Assembly: GCA_038250675.1 (NCBI GenBank)
Contig: JBBSCB010000008.1
Location: 47,714-111,713, forward strand
Length of the DNA stretch: 64,000 bases
Source: JAICUF01 sp038250675
Lineage (GTDB): Bacteria > Gemmatimonadota > Gemmatimonadetes > Gemmatimonadales > GWC2-71-9
Direction of reading: 5' to 3'
A model generated the notes under the pieces. That model did no database searches. It was given only the letters and a program-made list of their open reading frames with translations, and was not told where the DNA came from. This document shows positions 10,161 to 19,125 of this stretch, piece after piece (positions within the stretch are counted from its first letter, which is position 1; every line of letters begins with the position of its first letter). The position numbers and the translations under genes are program-made.

Positions 10161-11786
10161 CTACCAATCCTGCACTCCAGCGGTCGAGTTGGTCTGCGAG
10201 CGGCGCTGCTGGTCGGCACGGGTCGCCCGCTCCTGGCGCTCCATCGAGTTCAGAATCTGCTCCGCCTGATTGCGGGAGAGCCCGCCAGCCGCCGGCTGCT
10301 CCGCCGGCGGGGGCGGCTTGGGCTTCCCGCCGCCGCCCCCTCCGCCCCCGCCCCCACTCTGCGGCGGCGGCGGCGGGCGATGGCGCTCGGCGAGTTCCAG
10401 GTTCCACTTGGCGCGCTCCGACGATGGCTGGAGCATCAGCGCATCCCGGAGGCGACCGCTCGCCTCGTCGAGGAGCTCGTCGCGATGGGTCGAGTCGGCC
10501 TTGGCAGCGAGGAGCGCGACCACGCCCAGGTTGTACAGGGCGCGGTAGCGCAGTCCGGGATCGAGCGACTTGGCGGCTTCGGTCAACGCGCCCTTGGCGA
10601 CGTCGAGCCGGCCGGCCTTAAGCGCGGCGGTGCCCGCGTTGTAGAACGACGTGTCACGCGCCGCGCCGGCACGGGCCTCGTCGAGAAACGCCGTGGCGGC
10701 CTCGGTCGGCTGGCCCTCCGCCATTGCCCGTTCGCCGGGCGTCGGTCGCTGGGCCTGGGCACCGCGCGCCAGGACCACCAGGCCGGCCAGCGCGACCAGC
10801 GCGGTCCCCCGCCGCGTCAACGTATACAGCAGGAGGAAGAGCACGGCGGCCAGCAGCGGAATCCACGCGCGCGGCACGAGATCGGTGGTGCGGGTCTCGG
10901 CGGACGGGCTGCGCTTGTAGCGGGCGAGCAGATCGCGAATGGCACCAGCCTGGTCAGGAAGATCGGCGGCGATGAGCGAGCCGTCGGCCGCATCCGCAAC
11001 GGCGCGCAGCACGTCGTCGCGCCGTGCGGTCTCGACGACGGCGCCCGATTCGTCCTGCTGGTACTTTAGCAGCGTGCCGGCCGAGTCGCGGATGGGGATC
11101 CGGGCCGGACGGGTCCCGCCCTCCGCCACGAGTACGAGCCGCACACCGGCGTCCTTGAGCGCTTTCGCTGCCGCGACGACATCGGCCAGCGAGTCGTGCG
11201 CCTCGGCGTCGGTGAAGACGGCGAGCACGCGATCGGACACTTCCCCGGTACCGCCCAGCAGCTCGGCGCCCTGCGCGAGCACCGAGGCGAGACTCGTCCC
11301 CCCCTCGCTCGCGAGGTCCGGGTCGAGCGCATCGAGGTCGAGCCGCACCGCCGCGCCATCGACGGTGAGCGGCGCCAGGATGTAGCTGCGTCCCGCGAAG
11401 GCGATGAGCCCGACCCGGTCTCCCGGCGAATCGTCGAGCAGGCGCCGCGCCTCGCGCACCGCCCGGCCGAGCCGGCTGGGCTTGACGTCCTCCGCCAGCA
11501 TCGAGCGGCTGATGTCGACGGCCATCACGATGCTCAGCGCGTGGGTGCGCGTGGTGACTTCGGCGCGGCCGCCGCGGGGACCCGCGAGCGCCACGATCGC
11601 AAGCAGCGCCACCAGCGCAAAGAGCAGTGGCGCCCAGCGCCCACGCGCCCGCGCCAGCGCACCAAGCGACGCCGACCAGGCCGACGCGAGCCGCACGCGG
11701 CGGCGGCGCGCGAGCCAGACCAGGCCGGCCACCAGCAGCGCCACCAGCGGCGCCAACGCGAGCAGCAGCGGCGCGTCGAAAATCAT
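10161..11786 (-). CDS. BatB-BatC fusion: VWA and TPR membrane protein
   Basis: 541 residues. Two N-terminal membrane helices (6-26, 51-69) precede a von Willebrand A domain with the MIDAS motif DISRS at 91-95. Two helices follow at 307-324 and 328-345. The second of these resembles a signal peptide ending in RGAQAQ, after which come TPR-like repeats (about 350-460), then a proline stretch and a run of ten glycines. The C-terminus is charged. The first half is BatB-like and the second BatC-like. The ATG overlaps the batA stop (ATGA). It sits in the order moxR, DUF58, 270-aa protein, batA, batBC, batDE. Confidence 0.84.
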   Translation of the reverse strand: MIFDAPLLLALAPLVALLVAGLVWLARRRRVRLASAWSASLGALARARGRWAPLLFALVALLAIVALAGPRGGRAEVTTRTHALSIVMAVDISRSMLAEDVKPSRLGRAVREARRLLDDSPGDRVGLIAFAGRSYILAPLTVDGAAVRLDLDALDPDLASEGGTSLASVLAQGAELLGGTGEVSDRVLAVFTDAEAHDSLADVVAAAKALKDAGVRLVLVAEGGTRPARIPIRDSAGTLLKYQQDESGAVVETARRDDVLRAVADAADGSLIAADLPDQAGAIRDLLARYKRSPSAETRTTDLVPRAWIPLLAAVLFLLLYTLTRRGTALVALAGLVVLARGAQAQRPTPGERAMAEGQPTEAATAFLDEARAGAARDTSFYNAGTAALKAGRLDVAKGALTEAAKSLDPGLRYRALYNLGVVALLAAKADSTHRDELLDEASGRLRDALMLQPSSERAKWNLELAERHRPPPPPQSGGGGGGGGGGKPKPPPPAEQPAAGGLSRNQAEQILNSMERQERATRADQQRRSQTNSTAGVQDW

Positions 11787-12754
11787 GGAACGCGCACCAC
11801 GAGCGTGGCACTGACCAGCAGCTCGAGCGCGAGCGCGCCCAGACCCAGCAGGATCAGCGGCCGCGTCTCCTCGTCGTACCGCGCGTACCGCGTCACCTGA
11901 ATCGGGGTCTTCTCCAGCTGATCGATCTGGTGGAAGATGCGGTCGAGCGCCTCGCTGTCGGTCGCGCGGAAATAGCGGCCACCCGTCTCCTGCGCGATCT
12001 CCCGCAGCAACGGCTCGTCGATCCGGACCGGCAGCATCTCATACCGGAACCCACCGGCCCCGCGGCCGGTGGGTATCGGCGCCTCGCCGATGGTCCCCAC
12101 ACCGATGGTGTACACCTTGACGCCGTACGCCGAGGCCGTCGCCGCCGCGGTCCGCGGATCGATCAGCCCCTTGTTGTTTTCCCCGTCGGTGAGGAGGAGC
12201 ACCACCTTCGACCGGTTGGGCGTGTGCCGCAGGCGGTTGACCGCGATGGCGAGTCCGCTGCCGATCGCGGTGCCGTCCTCGAGACTGCCGATGCGGAGGT
12301 CCATCACGGCCTGCTCGACGACGGCATAGTCCAGCGTGACCGGCACCTGGGTAAGTGCCTCACCCGCAAAGGCCACGAGACCGATGCGGTCGGCCTGCCG
12401 CCCGCGAATGAAACTGACGGCCTCCCGCTTGGCGACCTCGAGACGGTTGGACGGCGCAAAGTCCTCCGCAAGCATGCTGCTGGAGATGTCGATCGCAATC
12501 ACGATCGCGATGCCTTCCTTCTTCGTCTCGATGGTGTCACCGCCCAGCCGCGGCCCCGCCGCGCCGATGATCCACGCACCCATCGCGAGCCCGCGAAAGA
12601 CTACCGGCATCCGGGTCCACCAGGGCGATCGCGCGGCCGCGGCCGGCAGCGACACGTCGCTGTAGGAGACCGCGGAGCTCCGCCGGCGGCGACGCCACCA
12701 CCAGACGACGAGCGTCAGCAGGAGCAGGAGAAGCCACGGGCGTGCGAACGTCAT
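11783..12754 (-). CDS. BatA-like VWA membrane protein
   Basis: 323 residues with an N-terminal membrane helix (about 6-20) followed by five arginines and a second hydrophobic segment (about 52-68). A VWA domain has the MIDAS motif DISSS at 89-93 and the later LLLTDGENNKG. A C-terminal membrane helix lies near 297-318. This is the standard BatA layout: the metal-binding domain is held at the membrane by helices on both sides. Both ends overlap neighbouring bat-cluster genes by four bases, which suggests stoichiometric production. The family is associated with MoxR ATPases. Its precise client is not known. Confidence 0.85.
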   Translation of the reverse strand: MTFARPWLLLLLLTLVVWWWRRRRRSSAVSYSDVSLPAAAARSPWWTRMPVVFRGLAMGAWIIGAAGPRLGGDTIETKKEGIAIVIAIDISSSMLAEDFAPSNRLEVAKREAVSFIRGRQADRIGLVAFAGEALTQVPVTLDYAVVEQAVMDLRIGSLEDGTAIGSGLAIAVNRLRHTPNRSKVVLLLTDGENNKGLIDPRTAAATASAYGVKVYTIGVGTIGEAPIPTGRGAGGFRYEMLPVRIDEPLLREIAQETGGRYFRATDSEALDRIFHQIDQLEKTPIQVTRYARYDEETRPLILLGLGALALELLVSATLVVRVP

Positions 12755-13563
12755 GCCGGCGTCTCCGCCGCGCTGACACGGCCGGCCAGCTCCATCGCGC
12801 GGGCAAACAGGGCCAGCGCCCCGTCGGGCGGCTCACCGCCGAAGCGTGCGGCATCGAGCGCCGCGAGCGTGTCCGCAATGTCGGCGACGGGCCAGTCGGC
12901 CGGCGCGGCGCCGAGCTGGTTCACGACGGCTGGGGTGTCGAGTCCCGGGTGTGCGGCGGGCAGCCGAGCGGCGATCGCCCGACGGAGGCGCGCCGCGGCC
13001 ACCGCGAGCACGGTCCGGGACTCGCCGGCCTCAGCCCAGCGCGCGAGCGGCGGCTCGACCACCGGACGGCGCGCCGCGGTGGCCGCCGGCTGACCGCGGC
13101 GGCGCCACCACCAGTGGAGCGGCACCAGCAGGATGAATGCAGCCGCGAGCAGGATGGCGACGGGCAGCCACGCGACGACGCGCCGATGCACCAGCCCCGC
13201 GACCGGCTGGGGATGGAGCGCGCTGTCGGGCGCGTTGGCCGGCAGCACACTGGCCACCACCAGCGTCGTGTCGGCCGCCGGCAGCGAGTCCACGCCGCCG
13301 TCCGCCGCCAGCAGCAGCGGCCCGGGAACATGAACCGTATGCGATCCGGCGGTCCAGACGACGACCGGGTACGCCACCTCGACGACGCCGTTGACCGTGG
13401 TGACCCGCGGCCGGCCCAGCAGCTCAACGTCTCCGCTCAGCTCCCAGCCGGCCGGACGCACGGTCTGGCCGCGCGGCACGGTGACCTGCCGGGTGACCCA
13501 GAGCGTGTCGCCGACGGTCGGGGGCCGCGCCTGCACCAGCAGCGCCAGCAGCAGCGTGATCAT
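12751..13563 (-). CDS. Bat-cluster membrane protein, unknown family
   Basis: 270 residues. A short signal-like start (MITLLLALLVQA) is followed by about 120 residues of beta-rich, extracytoplasmic sequence, a single membrane helix near 130-152 (WLPVAILLAAAFILLVPL), and a basic cytoplasmic tail of about 115 residues. The position between the DUF58 and batA genes, with ATGA overlaps on both sides, ties it to the MoxR/Bat complex. It resembles the accessory proteins often found here (DUF4381-like or short BatD-like), but I cannot confirm the family. ATG at 13563 is chosen because it overlaps the DUF58 stop; the longer frame is antisense-style noise. Confidence 0.72.
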   Translation of the reverse strand: MITLLLALLVQARPPTVGDTLWVTRQVTVPRGQTVRPAGWELSGDVELLGRPRVTTVNGVVEVAYPVVVWTAGSHTVHVPGPLLLAADGGVDSLPAADTTLVVASVLPANAPDSALHPQPVAGLVHRRVVAWLPVAILLAAAFILLVPLHWWWRRRGQPAATAARRPVVEPPLARWAEAGESRTVLAVAAARLRRAIAARLPAAHPGLDTPAVVNQLGAAPADWPVADIADTLAALDAARFGGEPPDGALALFARAMELAGRVSAAETPA

Positions 13564-14447
13564 CCGCGCCGCAGCCGGCGCGCCCGCCGCGCAAACGCCT
13601 GCCTGAGCGGGAGCGCGTACGGGCGATCGGTACGCAGAAGGATCTGGTCCACACCGGCCGCACCGAGCATTCGGGTTCGCTCGGAGCGGCGCCGCTCGGC
13701 CAGTGCCCGGAGTCGCTCTCGCACGTCGCGGTTGCCGGTGTCCACCAGTACGCGCTGCCCCGATTCCGCGTCCACCAGCTCGACCCAGCCGGACTCCGGC
13801 AACTCCAGCTCGCGGGGGTCCTCGATTACGATGGCGACGATCTCGTGCCGCGCCGCGAGGCGCCGGAGCGGCTTGTCCCATCCCTCCGCAAGGAAATCGG
13901 AGAGCACGGCAACGATGGCGCGGTGGCGCAGCAGGCGGCTGGCGTAGAGCAAACTGGCGGCAAGGTTGGTCCGCTTGCCCTCAGGGGCGAACGCCACCAG
14001 ATCGCGGATCACCCGGAGCGCGTGGCGGCGCCCCTTGGCGGGTGGCACGACGCGCTCGACCTCGTCCGCGAACAGCAGTGCACCGACGCGGTCGTTGTGG
14101 TGCGCGGCGGCGAGCGCCAGCACCGCGCCGACTTCCACGCCGAGCGCGCCCTTGGTGACCGGCTCGCCAAAGTGGGTGGACCCCGACTGGTCCACCACCA
14201 GCATCAGCGTGAGCTCCCGCTCTTCGGTGAACGTCTTGACGTACGGACTGGCAAGACGGGCGGACACGTTCCAGTCGATGGCCCGGAAGTCATCGCCCGG
14301 CTCGTAGGCCCGCACTTCGGCGAACTCCATGCCCTGGCCGCGGAACACGGACCGGTACTCGCCGGCAAAGAGCGACGTGACCAGTCCGCGGGTGCGGAGC
14401 TCGATGCCTTTGACCTGGCGGAGGACGTCGGGAGAAATGGGAGGCAT
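13560..14447 (-). CDS. DUF58 domain protein (VWA-like, MoxR partner)
   Basis: 295 residues with the DUF58 signature: the conserved block FRGQGMEFAEVRAYEPGD, then DDFRAIDWNVSAR, at about residues 35-62. This leads into a VWA-like fold with VVDQSGS as a MIDAS-type site. DUF58 proteins are encoded next to MoxR ATPases and are thought to be their soluble partners or clients. The next gene overlaps by four bases. moxR lies 30 bases upstream. No Shine-Dalgarno sequence is obvious before the ATG. Confidence 0.9.
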   Translation of the reverse strand: MPPISPDVLRQVKGIELRTRGLVTSLFAGEYRSVFRGQGMEFAEVRAYEPGDDFRAIDWNVSARLASPYVKTFTEERELTLMLVVDQSGSTHFGEPVTKGALGVEVGAVLALAAAHHNDRVGALLFADEVERVVPPAKGRRHALRVIRDLVAFAPEGKRTNLAASLLYASRLLRHRAIVAVLSDFLAEGWDKPLRRLAARHEIVAIVIEDPRELELPESGWVELVDAESGQRVLVDTGNRDVRERLRALAERRRSERTRMLGAAGVDQILLRTDRPYALPLRQAFARRARRLRRG

Positions 14448-14477
14448 GGGAGGCGGCAGCGTCGAGGGATGGCGCCG

Positions 14478-15455
<978 letters not shown>

Positions 15456-15471
15456 CATCTCCTCCGGAATG

Positions 15472-16203
15472 TCAGTCGTTGGCCGGGTCGAGCCGCACCG
15501 CGCGGTAGATCGCCCGCTCCTCGGCCGGTGTCAGCGGCCGGTATCGTCCCACCGGCAGCGTGCCCAGCCGCACCGGACCATAGGAGAGTCGCGCCAGGCG
15601 TTCCACCTTCAGCCCGAGCGCCTCGCACCAGCGTCGCACGATCCGGTTGCGACCCTCCTGCAGCGTCAGATCCACGATGCTCCGGCCGTCCGTGCCCGGA
15701 CGCACCCGCACCTCCGCCGGTTCCACCGCGCGCCCGTCCACGACGACGCTCCCCCGTACCGCCGCTGTGATCTCCGCGATCGAACGGCCATGGACCAGCG
15801 CGGTGTAGCGGCGCGGGATCCGGTAGCGCGGATGGGTCAGCCGATTGACCGCCTCGCCGTCGGTGGTGAGCAGCAGGAGCCCGGTCGTCATCACGTCCAG
15901 CCGGCCCACGTAGGTCAGCCCCTTGGGATCGGGCACGAAGTCGAGGACCGTGCGGCGCCCCTCGTCGTCGCTCGCGGTGGTGACCACGCCGAGCGGCTTG
16001 TGGAAGGCGAGCCAGCGACGCTCCACCTGGCTGACCGCGCGGCCGCCGACGGTGATCTTCTGCCGATCAGGGTCCACTTTGCTGCCGAGGGTGGCGACCT
16101 TGCCGTCCACCCGGACCTTGCCGGCCTCGATCAGCTCCTCGGCCGCGCGCCGTGATGCGACACCGGCGCGGGCCAATGCGCGTTGCAGCCGCATCTCGCT
16201 CAT
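15472..16203 (-). CDS. rluB: 23S rRNA pseudouridine synthase, RsuA/RluB type
   Basis: 243 residues. An N-terminal S4 RNA-binding domain (MRLQRALARAGVASRRAAEELI, about 4-25) is followed by the pseudouridine synthase fold. The catalytic aspartate is in VGRLDVMTTGLLLLT; the usual residue after GRLD-x is N, here M. The later motif EGRNRIVRRWCEALGL is typical of this subfamily. These enzymes isomerise a uridine in helix 89-90 of 23S rRNA. The order scpA-scpB-rluB is common in bacteria and supports RluB over RsuA. Its ATG overlaps the scpB stop. Confidence 0.9.
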   Translation of the reverse strand: MSEMRLQRALARAGVASRRAAEELIEAGKVRVDGKVATLGSKVDPDRQKITVGGRAVSQVERRWLAFHKPLGVVTTASDDEGRRTVLDFVPDPKGLTYVGRLDVMTTGLLLLTTDGEAVNRLTHPRYRIPRRYTALVHGRSIAEITAAVRGSVVVDGRAVEPAEVRVRPGTDGRSIVDLTLQEGRNRIVRRWCEALGLKVERLARLSYGPVRLGTLPVGRYRPLTPAEERAIYRAVRLDPAND

Positions 16204-16781
16204 GATTCCGCCGCGATGCTCATGCTGGCGCCCTCGGTGTCCCCGGTGGCCACATGCGGCTGCAGGGCGATCGTCAGCTCCTCCGCCTTGGGCAGATCGG
16301 TGATGTCGCGCAGTCCTAGCAGCTCGAGGAAGAGCGGCGCCGTGCCGTAGAGCAGCGGCCGCCCGAGCCCCTCGGAGCGACCCACCACCTCGATCAGCCC
16401 GCGCTCCTGCAGCGAGCGCAGCACGCCGCCCGCCGAGACACCGCGGATCTCCTCGATCTCGGCGCGGCCCACCGGCTGACGATAGGCAATCACGGCGAGC
16501 GTCTCGAGGGTTGCCGGGGTGAGCCGCGGCGTCCGGACCGAGAATTGTGCGCGCTCGATCGCGGCGGCATGCACCGGCCGCGTGAGGATCTGGTAGCCGC
16601 CCGCGAGCTCGAGGAGCTCGACGCCGTGCTGGTCAAAGTCGTAGTGCTCGCGCAGCTGTTCCAGGGCGACGCGCACGTCCGCATGCGTCGCATCGGCGTC
16701 GAGCGTGCCCAGCTCTTCCACGGTAAGCGGACGGGGCGCGGAGAACAGCGCGGCTTCAAGCAGCTGAGCGAGAGGCGTCAC
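16200..16781 (-). CDS. scpB: Segregation and condensation protein B
   Basis: 193 residues, a small winged-helix protein that joins ScpA and SMC in the condensin complex. Family motifs include RLTPATLETLAVIAYRQPV and EIEEIRGVSAGGVLRSL, then LIEVVGRSEGLGRPLLYGT. The start is GTG at 16781, inside the end of scpA (26-base overlap). This gives the usual N-terminus with LAQLLEAALFSAPRPLTVEEL. The long upstream extension of the open frame is a shadow of scpA. SMC itself is not in the window. Confidence 0.93.
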   Translation of the reverse strand: MTPLAQLLEAALFSAPRPLTVEELGTLDADATHADVRVALEQLREHYDFDQHGVELLELAGGYQILTRPVHAAAIERAQFSVRTPRLTPATLETLAVIAYRQPVGRAEIEEIRGVSAGGVLRSLQERGLIEVVGRSEGLGRPLLYGTAPLFLELLGLRDITDLPKAEELTIALQPHVATGDTEGASMSIAAES

Positions 16782-17502
16782 GGGCAATGACCATCGGCGA
16801 GAACGGCGCCGGTTGCGAGATATGGAGCGCGCCGCGCCTGGCCAGCTCCAGGACGGCGAGCAGCGTGGAGAGCAGGTCCACGATCGTCGGCCGCGGGCCG
16901 AGCGCCTCGATCCAGCCGATCTCATCGCGTTCGGCCAGCAACGCCTCGATGCGGCGCGTTGCCGACTCCACATCGAGCGGACGGGCGACCACGTTGTGCA
17001 GCACTGGCGACGGGATCGCGGCGATGACGCGCTCCACCGCCTGGAGCAGGTCGAGGATGTCCAGCGTCAGCGGCGGCGGGGGCAGTGCCGGCGGCGGCGG
17101 CAGATACGCGCGGGCATGGCGCTCGGCCCGGCGCTCGGCGGAGCGCCCCATCCAGATGGCGATCTCCCGGATCTGCTGGTACTCCAGCAGCCGGCGGACC
17201 AGTTCCGCACGCGGGTCCTCCCAGCCGTCCTCCTCCGAATGCCGCGGCAGCAGCATCTGCACCTTGAGCCGCAGCAGACGGCTGGCCATGTCGAGATAGT
17301 CGGCCGCCTGGTTGAGCCCGAGCGCGTGGATCGACCGGAGGAACTGATCCGCGATGCGGGCGATGGGAATGTCCGCGATCTCGATCCGCTCCTCCCGGAG
17401 CAGATGCAGCAGGAGATCGAGCGGACCCGAAAAGGCGTCGAGCTCGACGACGAACGCCGGACCGGCGCCCAGTGCGGTGGTCTGGCCGGCGGGCGCGGTC
17501 AT
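16756..17502 (-). CDS. scpA: Segregation and condensation protein A
   Basis: 248 residues. The N-terminal kleisin segment begins after a short linker with FSGPLDLLLHLLREERIEIADIPIARIADQFL. The next helix carries LDMASRLLRLKVQMLLPR. A proline-rich linker (PPPPALPPPPL, about 135-146) leads to the C-terminal winged helix that binds the SMC head. ScpA bridges SMC heads during chromosome segregation. It is the first gene of a long minus-strand run and has a good promoter upstream. The ATG at 17502 is the only sensible start. Confidence 0.93.
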   Translation of the reverse strand: MTAPAGQTTALGAGPAFVVELDAFSGPLDLLLHLLREERIEIADIPIARIADQFLRSIHALGLNQAADYLDMASRLLRLKVQMLLPRHSEEDGWEDPRAELVRRLLEYQQIREIAIWMGRSAERRAERHARAYLPPPPALPPPPLTLDILDLLQAVERVIAAIPSPVLHNVVARPLDVESATRRIEALLAERDEIGWIEALGPRPTIVDLLSTLLAVLELARRGALHISQPAPFSPMVIARDASRSAA

Positions 17503-17609
17503 GCGGAACGCCGGGGGCCGGCGGTCAGGGCGAAGACGGCGCGCTCGTGCGGGTTCGGTCGGCTGGGCAACTGGTCCAGGGCGGGTCGTCCTGTGGAAGG
17601 TCCGGCGGA

Positions 17610-17638
17610 AGGTTAAACGCCCGGCGTGGGCAAGTCAA
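17610..17638 (-). promoter_or_regulatory. Predicted sigma-70 promoter for the scpA run
   Basis: On the minus strand TTGACT (17638-17633) and TAACCT (17615-17610) are separated by 17 bases. Transcription would start near 17603, leaving a leader of about 100 bases before scpA. It is back to back with the rpsT promoter. Confidence 0.5.
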
Positions 17639-17651
17639 AAGCCCATCCCGC

Positions 17652-17680
17652 TTGACGTTGCGGGCGATCACGGGTATACT
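17652..17680 (+). promoter_or_regulatory. Predicted strong sigma-70 promoter for rpsT
   Basis: TTGACG (17652-17657) and TATACT (17675-17680) are separated by exactly 17 bases, the best promoter match I see in the window. The start would lie near 17687, giving a leader of about 47 bases before the rpsT GTG codon. A strong promoter is expected for a ribosomal protein. Confidence 0.7.
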
Positions 17681-17733
17681 GCCGGGCTCGTGTGATCGGC
17701 AGTTGCCACGTCTACTTCGCACCCGGGATCGTT

Positions 17734-17991
17734 GTGCCGAGAATCAAGTCCGCCAAGAAGCGCATGCGTCAGGCCAAGGGAGCCACCGCGCGCAACCGCA
17801 CCCAGCGCAGTCAGCTCCGCACCGCGGTCAAGAAGGTCCGCAGCGCGGCCGCGAATGACGCGCCGGCGGCGTATGCTGACGCGGTCAAGCTGCTCGACCG
17901 CGCCGGGCGCAAGAATCTGATCCATCGGAACGCCGCGGCTCGGCAGAAGAGCCGCCTCGCCAAGGTCGTTGCGAAGGCCACCGCGAAGTAG
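17734..17991 (+). CDS. rpsT: 30S ribosomal protein S20
   Basis: 85 residues and very basic. The N-terminus VPRIKSAKKRMRQ matches the S20 consensus (normally M-P-N-I-K-S-A-K-K), so the start is GTG at 17734. The frame opens further upstream at 17692, but that extension is not S20-like. S20 binds 16S rRNA early in 30S assembly. This is the only protein gene on the + strand in the window. It has its own strong promoter and a strong terminator. The GTG start may lower its translation. Confidence 0.95.
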   Translation: MPRIKSAKKRMRQAKGATARNRTQRSQLRTAVKKVRSAAANDAPAAYADAVKLLDRAGRKNLIHRNAAARQKSRLAKVVAKATAK

Positions 17992-18011
17992 TCAGGCCAG
18001 CCGACAGGTCA

Positions 18012-18043
18012 GCGGGGGCGACGCAGTGCGTCGCCCCCGCTTT
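18012..18043 (+). terminator. Rho-independent terminator of rpsT
   Basis: A near-perfect inverted repeat: GCGGGGGCGACGCA at 18012-18025 and its complement at 18027-18040, followed by TTT. It lies about 20 bases after the rpsT stop. The stem is long and very GC-rich; the T-run is short. Confidence 0.8.
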
Positions 18044-18123
18044 GCATGCCGGAGTCCAAGCTCACATGTAAGATGAGGTCGTCGCATCAACCTACTGGTA
18101 CATCACCACTTGAACGATCGGCA

Positions 18124-18963
18124 CTAGAGCGCCGCGAGTTCCGCGCCGCAGCGTTCGCAGTACCATTCCGTGGGCCGGTTGAGCGTCCCGCATTCGCCGC
18201 ACTTGAGCGTCTTGGCCTGGACCGGTGCCGCCGCCTTGGCCGCGGCCGCTGCCGCAGCCGGCGGCGATGCCACTTCGGTTTGTGCCGCGTGCCCGCCCGA
18301 CTGGCGCGGCCGGATCCCCGTGTCGCCACCGGTCACCGACTTGAGGAACGCCAGCTCATCGCCGGGAGGGCCGCCGGCTGCGGCGGTGGCCGGCGCCGCC
18401 GGGGGAACGAAGCGGGGCGCCTCGGGCGGGGCCGCCAGCTCAGGCGACGCGACTTCCGCCACCGGCTCCGGCTCGGAGGGTGCGGGTTCGGGCTCGGGTT
18501 CCGGCTCCAGCACCTCCTCAGCCGGTGGCGCGCTGATCACGCCCTGCACCTCGGCCAACCGGGTGATCTCGGCGCGCACCTGCAGCAGCTCCTCCCGGAT
18601 CTCGTTCAGCACCCGGTTCGACTCGTCGCTGATTTCCTGCCAGCGCGACTCCTCGAATTCCCCGACCGCGTGGCGAACCTCGGCCTCGGCGATCCGCTCC
18701 TGCGCCTCCGATTCCCGCCCCTGCAACTCCGATTCCGCCGTGCGGAACCGCTCGAGGTCGGCGTTCACCGTGTCGATATGGGTCCGCAGCTCATCCATGA
18801 CCGCCTGGAGCCGTGCCTCGTAGTCGGTGCGCACGCGCTGGCGCACAGCATCGGGGGCGCTGCTGCCGGCCTCGGAGAGCCGTGCGAGCCACTGCTCGTA
18901 CTGGTTCCGCTCCTGCAGGAGCTTTTCGATGGCGGATCCGGACTCTGCGGTGGGCTTGACCAT
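18124..18963 (-). CDS. Coiled-coil protein with C-terminal zinc ribbon
   Basis: 279 residues. The first part (about residues 10-150) is heptad-like and charged, predicted to be a long coiled coil (for example RLQAVMDELRTHIDTVNADLERFR). A low-complexity region rich in Pro, Glu and Ala follows (about 155-240), with PEPEPEPAPSEPEP. The C-terminus has a zinc ribbon: CGECGTLNRPTEWYCERCG, with two CxxC pairs. No signal peptide is seen, so it is probably cytoplasmic. Family not recognised. ATG at 18963 is preferred over the longer frame because the extension is arginine-rich noise. A weak promoter-like pair (TTGCAG, TACATT) lies at 19034-19008. Confidence 0.65.
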   Translation of the reverse strand: MVKPTAESGSAIEKLLQERNQYEQWLARLSEAGSSAPDAVRQRVRTDYEARLQAVMDELRTHIDTVNADLERFRTAESELQGRESEAQERIAEAEVRHAVGEFEESRWQEISDESNRVLNEIREELLQVRAEITRLAEVQGVISAPPAEEVLEPEPEPEPAPSEPEPVAEVASPELAAPPEAPRFVPPAAPATAAAGGPPGDELAFLKSVTGGDTGIRPRQSGGHAAQTEVASPPAAAAAAAKAAAPVQAKTLKCGECGTLNRPTEWYCERCGAELAAL

Positions 18964-19125
18964 TGAGGGACCTTTCACTCGACGGCGGCGGCGGTGGACT
19001 CCGTTCCAATGTAACGCGTCTCTGCCAACTGCAACACACACACGCGGAGACGGGACGCGACGGACATTGCAGCGCGGCCGCGCGGCGGCGGCTGGCATGT
19101 CAAAGGGCGGAGCGGAGATCCCGGC

